Source of the DNA: Pseudomonadota bacterium
Lineage (GTDB): Bacteria; Pseudomonadota; Alphaproteobacteria; Rhizobiales; Xanthobacteraceae
DNA length: 46,097 nucleotides
Direction of reading: 5' to 3'
NCBI GenBank assembly: GCA_016195095.1
Contig: JACQAE010000035.1
Location: 1-46,097 of the forward strand
The position numbers and the translations under genes are program-made. Positions 8,130-16,236 of the stretch are shown one piece after another (position 1 is the first letter of the stretch; every line of letters starts with the position of its first letter). The notes below the pieces were generated by a model. The model saw only the letters and a list, made by a program, of their open reading frames with translations, was not told the DNA's origin and did no database searches.

Positions 8130-9224
8130 TTAGACGCGGAAATGTTTCGACAGCTTGAGCCCCTGCGCCTGGTAATTCGAACCGACGCCGCTGCCATAAA
8201 GCCGGTCTGGCCGCGCCAGCATTTTCTCGTAGACGAGACGCCCCACAGTCTGCCCATGCTCGAGAATGAACGGCACCTCGCGCGAACGCACTTCGAGCAC
8301 CGCGCGCGCGCCCTTGCCGCCGGCGCCGGCATAGCCAAATCCGGGGTCGAAGAAGCCGGCATAGTGGACGCGAAATTCGCCGACCAGCGGATCAAATGGC
8401 ATCATTTCCGCAGCGTAATCCGGCGGCACCTGCACGGCCTCCTTGGATGCGAGGATGTAGAATTCGTCGGGGTCGAGGATGAGGCTCCTGTCGGCGCGCG
8501 CCGCGATCGGTTCCCAGAATTCCGCCGCTGCGTAACCGCCGCGCCGGTCGATATCGATCAGGCCGGTATGGCGTTTGGCGCGGTAACCGACGAAGCCCTG
8601 CGGCGTCTGCGCCGTCAGGTCGACGCTCACCGCGATCGCGTCGCCGATCTCGGGATCGTCGCAGTCAACAAGCCGCTCGCGCGCGTGCAACGCCGCAAGC
8701 GCGGGCGCATCAAGAATCGCGTGTCCACGACGGAACCGGATTTGCGACAGCCGCGCGCCCTCGCGCACCAGAATGGGGAACGTACGCGGACTGATTTCGG
8801 CGTAGAGCGGTCCCTGGTAACCGGCCGCGATGCTGTCGAAGGCGCGCGCGTTGTCGACGATAACGCGCGTGAACACGTCGAGCCTTCCAGTCGAGCTTTT
8901 TGGATTGGCCGCCGCGGCGATATCCGGCGGCAGCGCCAGGCTCTCCATCAGCGGCACGATATAGACGCAGCCGGTCTCAAGGACCGCGCTATCGCCGAGC
9001 GCGATTTCGTGCAGCTTCAGCGGCTCGATCCGCTCCGCAACCCGTGCCTGCGGACCCGGCAGGAAGCTTGCGCGCACGCGATAGGCGGTCTCACCCAGGC
9101 GCAGATCAAGGCTCGCCGGCTGAATCTGATCCTCGACGAATGCGCAGGCTGGCCGTATCCTGCCCGCCTCGGCGAGCGCGGCGATCGCCCGGTCGGGCAA
9201 GATGCCCTGGTCACTGGCGCGCAT
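8130..9224 (-). CDS. dcd: 2'-deoxycytidine 5'-triphosphate deaminase (long alphaproteobacterial form)
   Basis: Deaminates dCTP to dUTP for thymidylate synthesis. The protein is about 364 residues, roughly twice the E. coli enzyme. It consists of two dUTPase-like lobes, one around NPKSSTGRLDVFTRVI with a YAEISPRTFPI strand, the second around HYAGFFDPGFGY and RAVLEVRSREVPFILEHGQ. This two-lobed architecture is the form I recognise in alphaproteobacteria. I chose the ATG at 9224; in-frame GTG and TTG codons lie 2 and 4 codons upstream. The gene is divergent from metZ, whose leader occupies the shared intergenic region. Confidence 0.88.
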   Translation of the reverse strand: MRASDQGILPDRAIAALAEAGRIRPACAFVEDQIQPASLDLRLGETAYRVRASFLPGPQARVAERIEPLKLHEIALGDSAVLETGCVYIVPLMESLALPPDIAAAANPKSSTGRLDVFTRVIVDNARAFDSIAAGYQGPLYAEISPRTFPILVREGARLSQIRFRRGHAILDAPALAALHARERLVDCDDPEIGDAIAVSVDLTAQTPQGFVGYRAKRHTGLIDIDRRGGYAAAEFWEPIAARADRSLILDPDEFYILASKEAVQVPPDYAAEMMPFDPLVGEFRVHYAGFFDPGFGYAGAGGKGARAVLEVRSREVPFILEHGQTVGRLVYEKMLARPDRLYGSGVGSNYQAQGLKLSKHFRV

Positions 9225-9339
9225 AGCCACAGGCAATGTCCCCCGGGTCGGCGGACCGATCTTTGCTGGGTTACCGGTTTGTGCCGCTCTACCTGATGGC
9301 GGCGCCGGCGCAAAGGTGCGGCGCGCGTGTCGGGCTACT

Positions 9340-9402
9340 TATCCCGAGGTCATTTGAGCCGGTCGGCTTGCGGCAATGCAAGCCCACCCGCTAAAAGGCC
9401 GG
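9340..9402 (+). ncRNA. SAM-II-like riboswitch candidate upstream of metZ
   Basis: The region contains, in order, the conserved SAM-II (SAM-alpha) blocks GGTCATTTGAGCCGG (9348-9362), GCTTGC (9366-9371) and CGCTAAAAGGCCGG (9389-9402). SAM-II aptamers are known upstream of metA and metZ in alphaproteobacteria, and this one sits 65 nt before metZ. Pseudoknot pairings GCGG/CCGC and GCC/GGC are possible. The usual P1 3' strand directly after GCTTGC is not obvious. Instead there is a 7-bp hairpin (9365-9371 with 9378-9384), so this may be a divergent member. S-adenosylmethionine binding is inferred. Confidence 0.65.
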
Positions 9403-9411
9403 AAATATTTG

Positions 9412-9440
9412 TGACCTCGTCCGGCCGGTCGCCGGCGAGG
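9412..9440 (+). promoter_or_regulatory. Possible expression platform between the SAM-II-like element and the metZ ribosome-binding site
   Basis: Positions 9415-9440 can fold as a 10-bp hairpin: CCTCG-T-CCGGC, loop CGGTC, GCCGG-CGAGG. The same TGACCTCG segment (9412-9419) is perfectly complementary to CGAGGTCA at 9345-9352 inside the aptamer region. The two pairings exclude each other, as expected of a switch. There is no U-tract after the hairpin, so translational rather than transcriptional control is more likely. AAGGAGGG (9455-9462) lies just downstream. Confidence 0.45.
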
Positions 9441-9466
9441 ATATGTGTTGGCCTAAGGAGGGCCCG

Positions 9467-10687
9467 ATGTCTGCACCACAGTCTTCCACGCCGAGGCCCT
9501 CTGCGCCTGCTGCCCGGTCCCACCGCATCGAGACGCGGCTTGTGCAGGACGGCATCCTGCGCTCGCCGTTTGGCGAGACTTCCGAAGCGCTCTACCTGAC
9601 GCAGGGCTATGTTTACGACAATTCCGCCCAGGCCGAGGCGCGTTTCAAGGGCGAGGATTGCGGCTATCAATATTCGCGCTTTGCCAACCCCACCGTGTCG
9701 ATGTTCGAAAGCCGCATGGCTTCGCTTGAGGGCGCCGAGGCCGCGCGGGCGACCGCGACCGGAATGGCGGCGGTCACGGTTGCGCTCCTCGGCCAGCTCA
9801 AGGCTGGCGATCATGTTGTCGCGTCAAAGGCGATGTTTGGTTCCTGCCGCTACGTGATCGAGGAGTTCCTGCCGCGTTACGGTATACCATCGACGCTGGT
9901 CGATGGCCGCGATCTCGACCAGTGGCGCCGCGCGGCGCGCCCGACGACAAAGACTTTTTTTCTCGAAAGTCCGACCAATCCGGCGCTGGAGGTGATCGAC
10001 ATCGAAGCCGTGGCCGAAATCGCGCATCAAGCCGGGGCAACGCTGCTGGTCGACAATGTCTTCGCCACGCCGCTATGGCAGAGTCCGCTAACACTGGGCG
10101 CCGACTGCGTCATCTATTCCGCCACGAAGCATATCGATGGCCAGGGCCGCTGCCTGGGCGGCGTCGTGCTCGGCTCGACGAAATTCATTATCGACCATGT
10201 CCACACGCTCATCCGCCAAACCGGACCCTCGATGTCGCCGTTCAACGCCTGGGTTCTGCTCAAGGGTCTTGAAACGCTCGCCGTGCGCGTACGCGGGCAG
10301 ACCGACAACGCGGCGGCATGCGCGGTCGCGCTCGCCGAGCACACGAAGGTGTCGCGCGTGATCTATCCCGGCCGCCCCGACCATCCGCAGGCGGCGATCG
10401 TGCGCAGGCAGATGCGCGGCGGATCGACGCTTGTCGCGTTCGAGATCGATGGCGGCAAGGCGGCGGCGTTCCGCTTCCAGGACGCGCTGCGCCTGGTGCG
10501 CATATCCAACAATCTCGGCGATGCCAAGAGCCTCATCACGCATCCGGCGACGACGACGCATCAGCGGCTCAAGCAGGCGCAGCTCGACGAACTCGGCATC
10601 AGCGACGGCCTGGTGCGGCTGTCGGTCGGGCTCGAGCATCCCGACGATCTCATCGAGGATTTGCTGGCGGCGCTCGCCGTCGTCTGA
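9467..10687 (+). CDS. metZ: O-succinylhomoserine sulfhydrylase
   Basis: PLP enzyme of the Cys/Met metabolism family that makes homocysteine from O-succinylhomoserine and sulfide. It has 406 residues. The PLP lysine is Lys221 in YSATKHIDGQGR, followed by CLGGVVLG. Upstream are the cofactor-contact segments YSRFANPT and VDNVFATP, and downstream SLITHPATTTH near the active site. The start at 9467 is set by AAGGAGGG at 9455-9462; the in-frame ATG at 9443 lies upstream of that site and is unlikely. The SAM-II-like leader argues for repression by S-adenosylmethionine and fits metZ better than cystathionine lyase/synthase paralogs. Confidence 0.9.
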   Translation: MSAPQSSTPRPSAPAARSHRIETRLVQDGILRSPFGETSEALYLTQGYVYDNSAQAEARFKGEDCGYQYSRFANPTVSMFESRMASLEGAEAARATATGMAAVTVALLGQLKAGDHVVASKAMFGSCRYVIEEFLPRYGIPSTLVDGRDLDQWRRAARPTTKTFFLESPTNPALEVIDIEAVAEIAHQAGATLLVDNVFATPLWQSPLTLGADCVIYSATKHIDGQGRCLGGVVLGSTKFIIDHVHTLIRQTGPSMSPFNAWVLLKGLETLAVRVRGQTDNAAACAVALAEHTKVSRVIYPGRPDHPQAAIVRRQMRGGSTLVAFEIDGGKAAAFRFQDALRLVRISNNLGDAKSLITHPATTTHQRLKQAQLDELGISDGLVRLSVGLEHPDDLIEDLLAALAVV

Positions 10688-10698
10688 TTGCCGTCGCC

Positions 10699-11493
10699 TC
10701 AACGTTTCGGCCGCGGCGCCACCGATACCTCGGCGGCCGGCCGCGTCGCGGCCTCCGCGATGGCGGCGCCAAGCAGCTTGGCGATGCAGGCGTAGCTCCA
10801 GTCGTTCATGTGCAGATCGTCGGCGCTGAGGAAAAGGTTGAATGCCAGGCCGTCCGTCTCGCGCCAGTGGCGCATGGCGCGAAATCGCCTGAAGACGCCG
10901 ACGCCGCTTTCTTTTGCCGCGGCTTCGATCACGTCAAGCATGTTGTCGACGTCATGCTTGGCGAGGATCTTGGGCGCGAATTGCGGATTGATGAGCACGA
11001 CATCGGCGCCGGCCGCCTGCAGACGCCGCACGCCTTGGCGAATGAGGCCGCCGGCCGCGCCGACCGGTTGCTCGCGCAGCACCGAATTGCTGCCGACCTG
11101 CCAGAGCACAAGGTGCGGCTTTTCCGCGATCACGTCGCTATCAAATCGCGCGACCATGTCGCTCGCGGTGTCGCCATTGACGCCGCGATTGATGACTTCG
11201 ATCGCGTGGCCATGAAAGCGCACGCGCAATTCCGCCTGTAACCGGTTGGGATAATTGGCAAGCGGAGAACTGGCCCCGGCCCCGGCGGTCGAGGAGGAGC
11301 CGATGGCAACGATGCGTAGCGGCTCGCCGGTAGCGAGCTGGCGCGCGGTGTGCACCAGCGCGCGGTCAAGACGGGTCACGTCGGGCGGTGCGCGACATGG
11401 CTTTCCCGACTGGTCTGCGATCGCCGACGCGGGCACGAGCGCCAGCGCGCCCAGCGTCACGATCGTTCGCAGGCGCGATACGCGACGTTTCAT
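10699..11493 (-). CDS. Periplasmic SGNH/GDSL-type hydrolase (intact catalytic blocks)
   Basis: Protein of 264 residues beginning MKRRVSRLR with a signal peptide ending near AIADQ. The SGNH blocks are all present: block I IVAIGSSSTAG (nucleophile Ser), block II NRGVNGDTASDM (Gly), block III WQVGSNS (Asn) and block V DDLHMND (Asp/His). It should be an esterase or acyltransferase acting in the periplasm. The ATG at 11493 overlaps the stop of the preceding gene by 4 nt, so it is the last gene of an OpgC-SGNH-SGNH operon. A role in acylating or deacylating an envelope glycan is inferred from that context. Confidence 0.8.
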   Translation of the reverse strand: MKRRVSRLRTIVTLGALALVPASAIADQSGKPCRAPPDVTRLDRALVHTARQLATGEPLRIVAIGSSSTAGAGASSPLANYPNRLQAELRVRFHGHAIEVINRGVNGDTASDMVARFDSDVIAEKPHLVLWQVGSNSVLREQPVGAAGGLIRQGVRRLQAAGADVVLINPQFAPKILAKHDVDNMLDVIEAAAKESGVGVFRRFRAMRHWRETDGLAFNLFLSADDLHMNDWSYACIAKLLGAAIAEAATRPAAEVSVAPRPKR

Positions 11494-12251
11494 TTTGCGG
11501 GCGCTTCCGCTGGTTTCGCGGCGACGGCGAGTTGCGCGGAATTCTCGATGAGGTCGGCGAGGAGATGGGCGATGCAGTCGTGCACTTTTGCGGCGGTTTC
11601 CATGCGCTTGGTCGGCGAATAGAGATCGAACGTCCCGACTTCGTCCCACAAACGCATGATGGAAAAACGATCGAACACCGGAAGGTCGCGTTCGAGTGCA
11701 ACGAACTTCATGGATTCAAGAAATGGCCAGATCGCGATCATCGATACCGTGCGCGGGCTGAACTGCATATTGACGAAGAGAACATTAGCGCCGCCGGCAA
11801 TGAGCGTGTCGGCCCCGAGATTGAGTGTCGCGCGAAAGACATCCGGGTCGACGCCGCGGATGGCGTCCACCGTTCCGGTCTGCCATATCACCAGGTCGGG
11901 CCGGTCGTCCATCAGCATAAGCGGAAAAGTCTTGACCATGTCTTCCGAAGTCTGGCGCGATTTCGCGTGCGAAATCACGCGCACGGTGACGTTGGGCAGG
12001 TGGTTGGTGAGCACAGCCTCCAGACGCGCAGGATAGGCGGCCCTGGCGCCTTCCGGACCCGGAAGTGTTGACGAGGACGTCCCCGCGACCGAAATCGTCA
12101 GCCGTTTTTTTTGCATTGCAGCATATACGCGCGGCAGCGCGATTTCGGTGTTCGCGAAACTTGCCGCGACCGCGCACGATTCGGCCATGGCGGCCGCTAC
12201 GGTCGTCGAGGCCGCGAGCGTCCAAACCAGCAATGCCGCGACAATCCTCAT
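11490..12251 (-). CDS. SGNH-fold exported protein with degenerate catalytic blocks
   Basis: Protein of 253 residues with a signal peptide (MRIVAALLVWTLAASTTVAAA). It is paralogous to the downstream SGNH hydrolase: ISVAGTSSST matches block I, WQTGTVDAI matches block III and the VHDCIAHLL end matches YACIAKLL. The block III Asn is absent (GTVD in place of GSNS), the block II Gly is not evident (SHAKSRQTSEDM), and the Asp-x-x-His of block V is replaced near SPTKRMETA. The nucleophile region is kept. It may be a non-catalytic partner or a diverged enzyme. Both of its ends overlap neighbouring genes by 4 nt, so it is translated in fixed order with opgC and the intact SGNH gene. Confidence 0.72.
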   Translation of the reverse strand: MRIVAALLVWTLAASTTVAAAMAESCAVAASFANTEIALPRVYAAMQKKRLTISVAGTSSSTLPGPEGARAAYPARLEAVLTNHLPNVTVRVISHAKSRQTSEDMVKTFPLMLMDDRPDLVIWQTGTVDAIRGVDPDVFRATLNLGADTLIAGGANVLFVNMQFSPRTVSMIAIWPFLESMKFVALERDLPVFDRFSIMRLWDEVGTFDLYSPTKRMETAAKVHDCIAHLLADLIENSAQLAVAAKPAEAPAK

Positions 12252-13411
12252 GCCTCGCCCCCCGCGAGGGTGGATCCCGGTGCTGCCGCCGGGGGACCGC
12301 GATGTGGTCCCTCGATACGCTTATACCATGCAAACAGCCAGGCAACGCCGACCATGATGACTATGCCTAACAAGCTGACAATAATCTGCATGCCGACGCC
12401 GCGTGAAATCTCGACCATCATGAAGTGGCCGACAAAGCTGAGGAACACGCCGAGGCAGAATATCTCCAGGGAATGCTGCCCGCACAGGATCGCGGGATAG
12501 GCCACCGGCGAGCGCAGCCAGAGGCGATCGCGCGACACCAGACGCACCGTGATCGCCGCCAGCGCGAGAAAATGCGCAAAACGCAGCACATCGAGATTGG
12601 TCTTGTCGATCGGGTAGATCCATTCCGCCAGCCAGCGCGGCACATGCTGCGCAAGGCGCGGAAAGTGCCATGTCGCCACGATGGCGATTGCGAAGAGAAT
12701 GTACGCGACAGCGGCGGCGACGGTGAACGGCGAATTGAGGACGCGCGCCATTCGAGCGGCGCCACCAAGTCCACACCACGCGCCGAACACGAACAGCGCC
12801 TGCCATGCAAACGGATTGAACACCCAATGACCGTCGGGGTAGGAGGGGAAATTCCAATGGAAATACCAGGCCAACAGATAAATCAGAACCGACAGCGCCA
12901 GCGCGCCGTTGAGACTGCGCTTGAGCAGCCAGAGCATTGGCGGAAAAACGGCGAGCAGCACGATATAGAGCGGCAACACGTCCATATTTGCCGGTTTGAA
13001 TTTGAGCAGAAGCGCTTGGATCAGCGTCACGTCTGGCTGTTTGAGGAAGTTGAAGACGCCCATTTCCTCGTTGAACAGCGGATTATCGAAACTGGCGGAT
13101 ACGTAAGAGATTTCCGCCATGTAGATGACGAAGAGAAATATATGGGCGACATAAACCTGCCATGCGCGCTTGAGTACGCGCGCGCCGGCGATGATGACCC
13201 CGTGCTCGCTCATGGCGCGGCCGTAGACAAACGCCGCCGTGAAGCCTGAAATGAACACAAAAATCTCGGTCGCGTCGCTGAATCCGTAATTGCGGATAGT
13301 GACCCAGCTCACGATATTGGAGGGGATATGATCAAGAAAAATGAGCCAAAGCGCGAGGCCGCGAAACAGATCAAGACGCAGGTCGCGGCTGGCCGGGACG
13401 ACGGGGGGCAT
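12248..13411 (-). CDS. opgC: OpgC-domain integral membrane acyltransferase
   Basis: Protein of about 387 residues with roughly ten hydrophobic segments. The N-terminal signature RDLRLDLFRGLALWLIFLDH and GFSDATEIFVFISGF is that of OpgC-like proteins, relatives of the acyltransferase-3 family. OpgC succinylates osmoregulated periplasmic glucans in characterised bacteria; the donor and acceptor here are unknown. I chose the ATG at 13411 because it puts the family signature at the N-terminus; 39 upstream in-frame residues look non-coding and the ribosome-binding site is weak. It is the first gene of a three-gene operon with 4-nt overlaps. The downstream periplasmic SGNH proteins suggest acyl transfer across the membrane followed by transfer or trimming. 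Confidence 0.82.
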   Translation of the reverse strand: MPPVVPASRDLRLDLFRGLALWLIFLDHIPSNIVSWVTIRNYGFSDATEIFVFISGFTAAFVYGRAMSEHGVIIAGARVLKRAWQVYVAHIFLFVIYMAEISYVSASFDNPLFNEEMGVFNFLKQPDVTLIQALLLKFKPANMDVLPLYIVLLAVFPPMLWLLKRSLNGALALSVLIYLLAWYFHWNFPSYPDGHWVFNPFAWQALFVFGAWCGLGGAARMARVLNSPFTVAAAVAYILFAIAIVATWHFPRLAQHVPRWLAEWIYPIDKTNLDVLRFAHFLALAAITVRLVSRDRLWLRSPVAYPAILCGQHSLEIFCLGVFLSFVGHFMMVEISRGVGMQIIVSLLGIVIMVGVAWLFAWYKRIEGPHRGPPAAAPGSTLAGGEA

Positions 13412-13852
13412 GGCTACTGCTCGCTCGTTTTGGCTCGGCGCGACGAGTTGTGGCACGGCGCCGGGCGAGCGGCAATCAGGCGGCGTGCCGCGGCCTTGAG
13501 GCCGTCCGCAGCGATCCGACCCCGACATTCAAATCGCAAATGCCAGGGCAAGTCGGCCCGCTCATGTATCCAATCCGTGGGGCGCCTTATCCAAAAAGAT
13601 GCGAACAGCCTGTTTGGGCCGCAGCGCCAGATCACGAAGATTTTGGATCGATTCAATTCAAAATCAAGAACGTGATCGATGCCGGTAGCTTAGAGCATAG
13701 TGGTGCCCGAAAACCGCTTCGCATTTTTTGGCTCCATGCTTTAGGTGAAGCAACTTGTTGTATTTTCCATGGCCGCCGGGGGCAAACGGTCCAACTTGTG
13801 TACTGGCTGGGCATTTTTTTTTGGGCGGCGACTGCGCTGGCGCAGCCATGGC
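13412..13852. other. Intergenic region between opgC and apaG
   Basis: This 441-bp stretch has no convincing gene. It should hold the divergent opgC and apaG promoters. The only structure I recognise is the palindromic element at 13690-13745. A run of nine T lies near 13814-13822, just upstream of the proposed apaG start. Confidence 0.4.
13690..13745. repeat. Dispersed intergenic palindromic element, copy 2
   Basis: Starts TTAGAGCAT, contains TGCCCGAAAACCGCTTCGCATTTTTTGGC and ends ATGCTTTAGG. The ends TAGAGCAT (13691-13698) and ATGCTTTA (13736-13743) are inverted with one mismatch. It has the same 'TAGAGCAT' end as copies 1 and 3, but a different interior from copies 1 and 4. Confidence 0.55.
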
Positions 13853-14242
13853 TTGTGGGCAATCACGCGCAATATCGAGGTCACGGTACGTCCGCGATTC
13901 CTGCCAGAGCGTTCGTCGGCGGAGAAGAGCTACTTTTTCTGGGCCTATACGATCGAGATCACCAATCGTGGCGCCGACATGGTGCAGCTCAAGACGCGCC
14001 ATTGGCGCATCACCGATGCGTATGGACGTCTCCAGGAGGTGCGCGGCGCCGGCGTTGTCGGCGAGGAGCCCGTGCTCGAGCCCGGCCAGTCCTTCGAATA
14101 CACGAGCGGCGTGCCGCTGCCGACGCCGTCCGGATTCATGAGCGGCAGCTACGGTATGATCAGCGCCGCTGGCGAACAATTCGATATTTCCGTACCGACG
14201 TTTTCGCTCGACAGTCCGGGTGAAAAACGCACGGTGAATTGA
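13853..14242 (+). CDS. apaG: ApaG protein
   Basis: ApaG is a small fibronectin-III-like protein, about 125-130 residues in most species, linked genetically to Co2+ resistance and Mg2+ efflux. Landmarks here are TRNIEVTVRPRFLPERSS, FFWAYTIEITNRG, LKTRHWRITDAYG, VVGEEPVLEPGQSFEYTSG and GFMSGSYGMI. The start is uncertain. A TTG at 13853 gives 129 residues and aligns with the family N-terminus. In-frame ATGs at 13745 and 13769 would add 36 and 28 unrelated residues; an ATG at 13848 is out of frame. A poly-T run just upstream makes a sequencing slip possible. It converges on hslO. Confidence 0.82.
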   Translation: MWAITRNIEVTVRPRFLPERSSAEKSYFFWAYTIEITNRGADMVQLKTRHWRITDAYGRLQEVRGAGVVGEEPVLEPGQSFEYTSGVPLPTPSGFMSGSYGMISAAGEQFDISVPTFSLDSPGEKRTVN

Positions 14243-14317
14243 AGGCGCCTGCGTCCGGCGTTTTCGTGGGCAGCGCACGACCGCATGTGTTCGCGATCAT
14301 GAACACTGCGTGCCAGG

Positions 14318-15319
14318 TCAAACCTCTGCAGATACGTCCGACGGCGCGAACACATAGGTCGCGTTGCAGAATTCGCAGGTCACCGTGATGGTGCCATTCT
14401 CGATCATGTCGGCTCGGTCCTGCGGTGCGAAGCTTCTGAGCATGTTTTCAACATTGCCGCGCGAGCAGGTGCATTTGGCCGCCACCGCCGCGGCGCGGAA
14501 TACGCGCACGCCGTGTTCGTGAAACAGCCGATAGACGAGGCGTTCGCTGGACAGCGCGGGCTCAACCAACTCGAGGTCGGTGACCGTCGCCATCAGCGAG
14601 CGACCCTCGATCCATGCCGCGTCCTCCTCCACCATATGCGCCGCCGCGCCGGTGGGCGCGTCGCCCGGATCGAAATCGGCGTGGCGGATGCGTTCGCGCT
14701 TTTGCGGAAGGAATTGCAGCAAGATACCGCCGGCGCGCCAGCGACGACGCGCTCCGTCCACGGTCGCGCGCAGTTCCTCGGCAACCGCCAGCCGCACGCT
14801 GGTGGGGATCTGCTCGGAGCGCAGGAAATACTCGTGCGCGGCGTCCTCGAGCGTGCCGCCGGAAAGCGCGACGAGGCCCTGGTAGCGGTTCATGTCGGCG
14901 CCTTGATCAATGGTGAGTGCGAGATGGCCGCGTCCCAGGAGTTGCCCCGCCGACGCCGCGCCTGCGGTAATCGCGGCATCGACTCGGTCGCGGTCGAAAC
15001 TGGCGCATGCACGCACGCTGCCGGGCGTCGTGAAATCGACGACGAGCAGGCGAACGGGGCCGTCGGTCTGTGTTTGCAGGATGAAGCGTCCGTCGAATTT
15101 GAGCGAGGCGGCGCAGAGCACAGCGAGCACGATCGCCTCGCCCAGCAGGCGCGCGACCGGAACGGGAAAGTCATGCCGGCCGAGGATGTCGTCGAGCGCG
15201 GGACCGAGGCGAACGACGCGGCCGCGTAAATCAAGCGTCGCCACCGCGAACGGCAGCACGCTGTCATCAGCCGCATCGTCGGACGGATTGCGGACAGGAA
15301 CGGTGATTTCATTCATCAT
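14318..15319 (-). CDS. hslO: Redox-regulated chaperone Hsp33
   Basis: Hsp33 is a cytoplasmic holdase activated by oxidation of a C-terminal zinc-binding cysteine switch. Both cysteine pairs are present: [13 protein letters not shown] and [11 protein letters not shown] near the C-terminus. The N-terminal substrate-binding domain contains [20 protein letters not shown] and a GHLALTID strand, as expected. The protein has about 333 residues. Two adjacent ATG codons at 15319 and 15316 overlap the argF stop (ATGATGA), so translation is coupled to argF. The argD-argF-hslO order is one I know from related alphaproteobacteria. Confidence 0.92.
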   Translation of the reverse strand: MMNEITVPVRNPSDDAADDSVLPFAVATLDLRGRVVRLGPALDDILGRHDFPVPVARLLGEAIVLAVLCAASLKFDGRFILQTQTDGPVRLLVVDFTTPGSVRACASFDRDRVDAAITAGAASAGQLLGRGHLALTIDQGADMNRYQGLVALSGGTLEDAAHEYFLRSEQIPTSVRLAVAEELRATVDGARRRWRAGGILLQFLPQKRERIRHADFDPGDAPTGAAAHMVEEDAAWIEGRSLMATVTDLELVEPALSSERLVYRLFHEHGVRVFRAAAVAAKCTCSRGNVENMLRSFAPQDRADMIENGTITVTCEFCNATYVFAPSDVSAEV

Positions 15320-16236
15320 TGCGCCGCGTGCAGGCACCACGCCAGAATACCTTTTTGCGCGTGCAGCCGGTTCTCCGCCTCGTCGAGAACAACCGACTGG
15401 GGACCGTCGATGACGTCATCGGTTACTTCTTCGCCGCGGTGAGCGGGCAGGCAATGCATGAACAACGCGTCCGGCCTCGCCTTCCCCATCAGCGCGGAGT
15501 TGACCTGAAAGCGCTTGAGCAGGCCGCGCCGCCGCTTGCCGTCGCGATCGCCCATCGACACCCAGGTATCGGTGACCACGCAGTCGGCGTTCGCAACCGC
15601 CGCCGCGGCGTCATGCCCGAAGGTGACGTCGGCGCCGCATTGGCGTGCCCAGGCGACCAATTTGCGCTCAGGCGCCAGCGTGCGCGGTGTCGCGACCCGC
15701 AGTCGAAAACCAAACCGGCTTGCGGCATGCACCCAAGACGTGAGCACGTTGTTGGAATCGCCGGTCCAGGCGATCGTGCGGCCGTCGATGCGCCCGCGAT
15801 GCTGCTCGAACGTCATCACGTCGGCCATGACCTGGCAGGGATGCGAGTGTCTGGTCAGGCCATTGATGACCGGGATGCTGGCGTGGCGCGCCAACTCGCT
15901 CACCGCGTCATGGCGCAATATTCGGATCATGATCGCGTCGACGTAACGCGAAAGCACGCGCGCGGTGTCGGCAATCGTTTCGCCGCGCCCGAGCTGCATT
16001 TCCTGGCTGGTCAGCACAATCACGTCGCCGCCGAGCTGGCGCATGGCGATATCAAAGGAAATGCGCGTGCGCGTCGACGGCTTGTCGAAGATCATCGCCA
16101 GTACCCGGCCGGCCAGTGGACCGGCGGCGCCACGGCGGTGCCGCCTGAGGTTGTGGCCGGCGTCGATCATCACGCGCAGGTCTCGCGCCGCTATGTCGCA
16201 AAGATCGATAAAGTGGCGCACATCCGTCGCGCTCAC
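15316..16236 (-). CDS. argF: Ornithine carbamoyltransferase
   Basis: Converts ornithine and carbamoyl phosphate to citrulline. The carbamoyl-phosphate loop [11 protein letters not shown] is intact, as are [10 protein letters not shown], the HPCQVMAD segment, TDTWVSMGD in the SMG loop for ornithine, and [11 protein letters not shown] with the active-site Cys. It has 306 residues, the usual length. The GTG start overlaps the argD stop by 4 nt and the stop overlaps hslO, so argD-argF-hslO form one coupled unit. Confidence 0.95.
   Translation of the reverse strand: MSATDVRHFIDLCDIAARDLRVMIDAGHNLRRHRRGAAGPLAGRVLAMIFDKPSTRTRISFDIAMRQLGGDVIVLTSQEMQLGRGETIADTARVLSRYVDAIMIRILRHDAVSELARHASIPVINGLTRHSHPCQVMADVMTFEQHRGRIDGRTIAWTGDSNNVLTSWVHAASRFGFRLRVATPRTLAPERKLVAWARQCGADVTFGHDAAAAVANADCVVTDTWVSMGDRDGKRRRGLLKRFQVNSALMGKARPDALFMHCLPAHRGEEVTDDVIDGPQSVVLDEAENRLHAQKGILAWCLHAAQ

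Noticed and set aside
8142-9296. 384-codon open frame on the plus strand
   Set aside because: Antisense shadow of dcd in high-GC DNA; arginine-rich, no domain.
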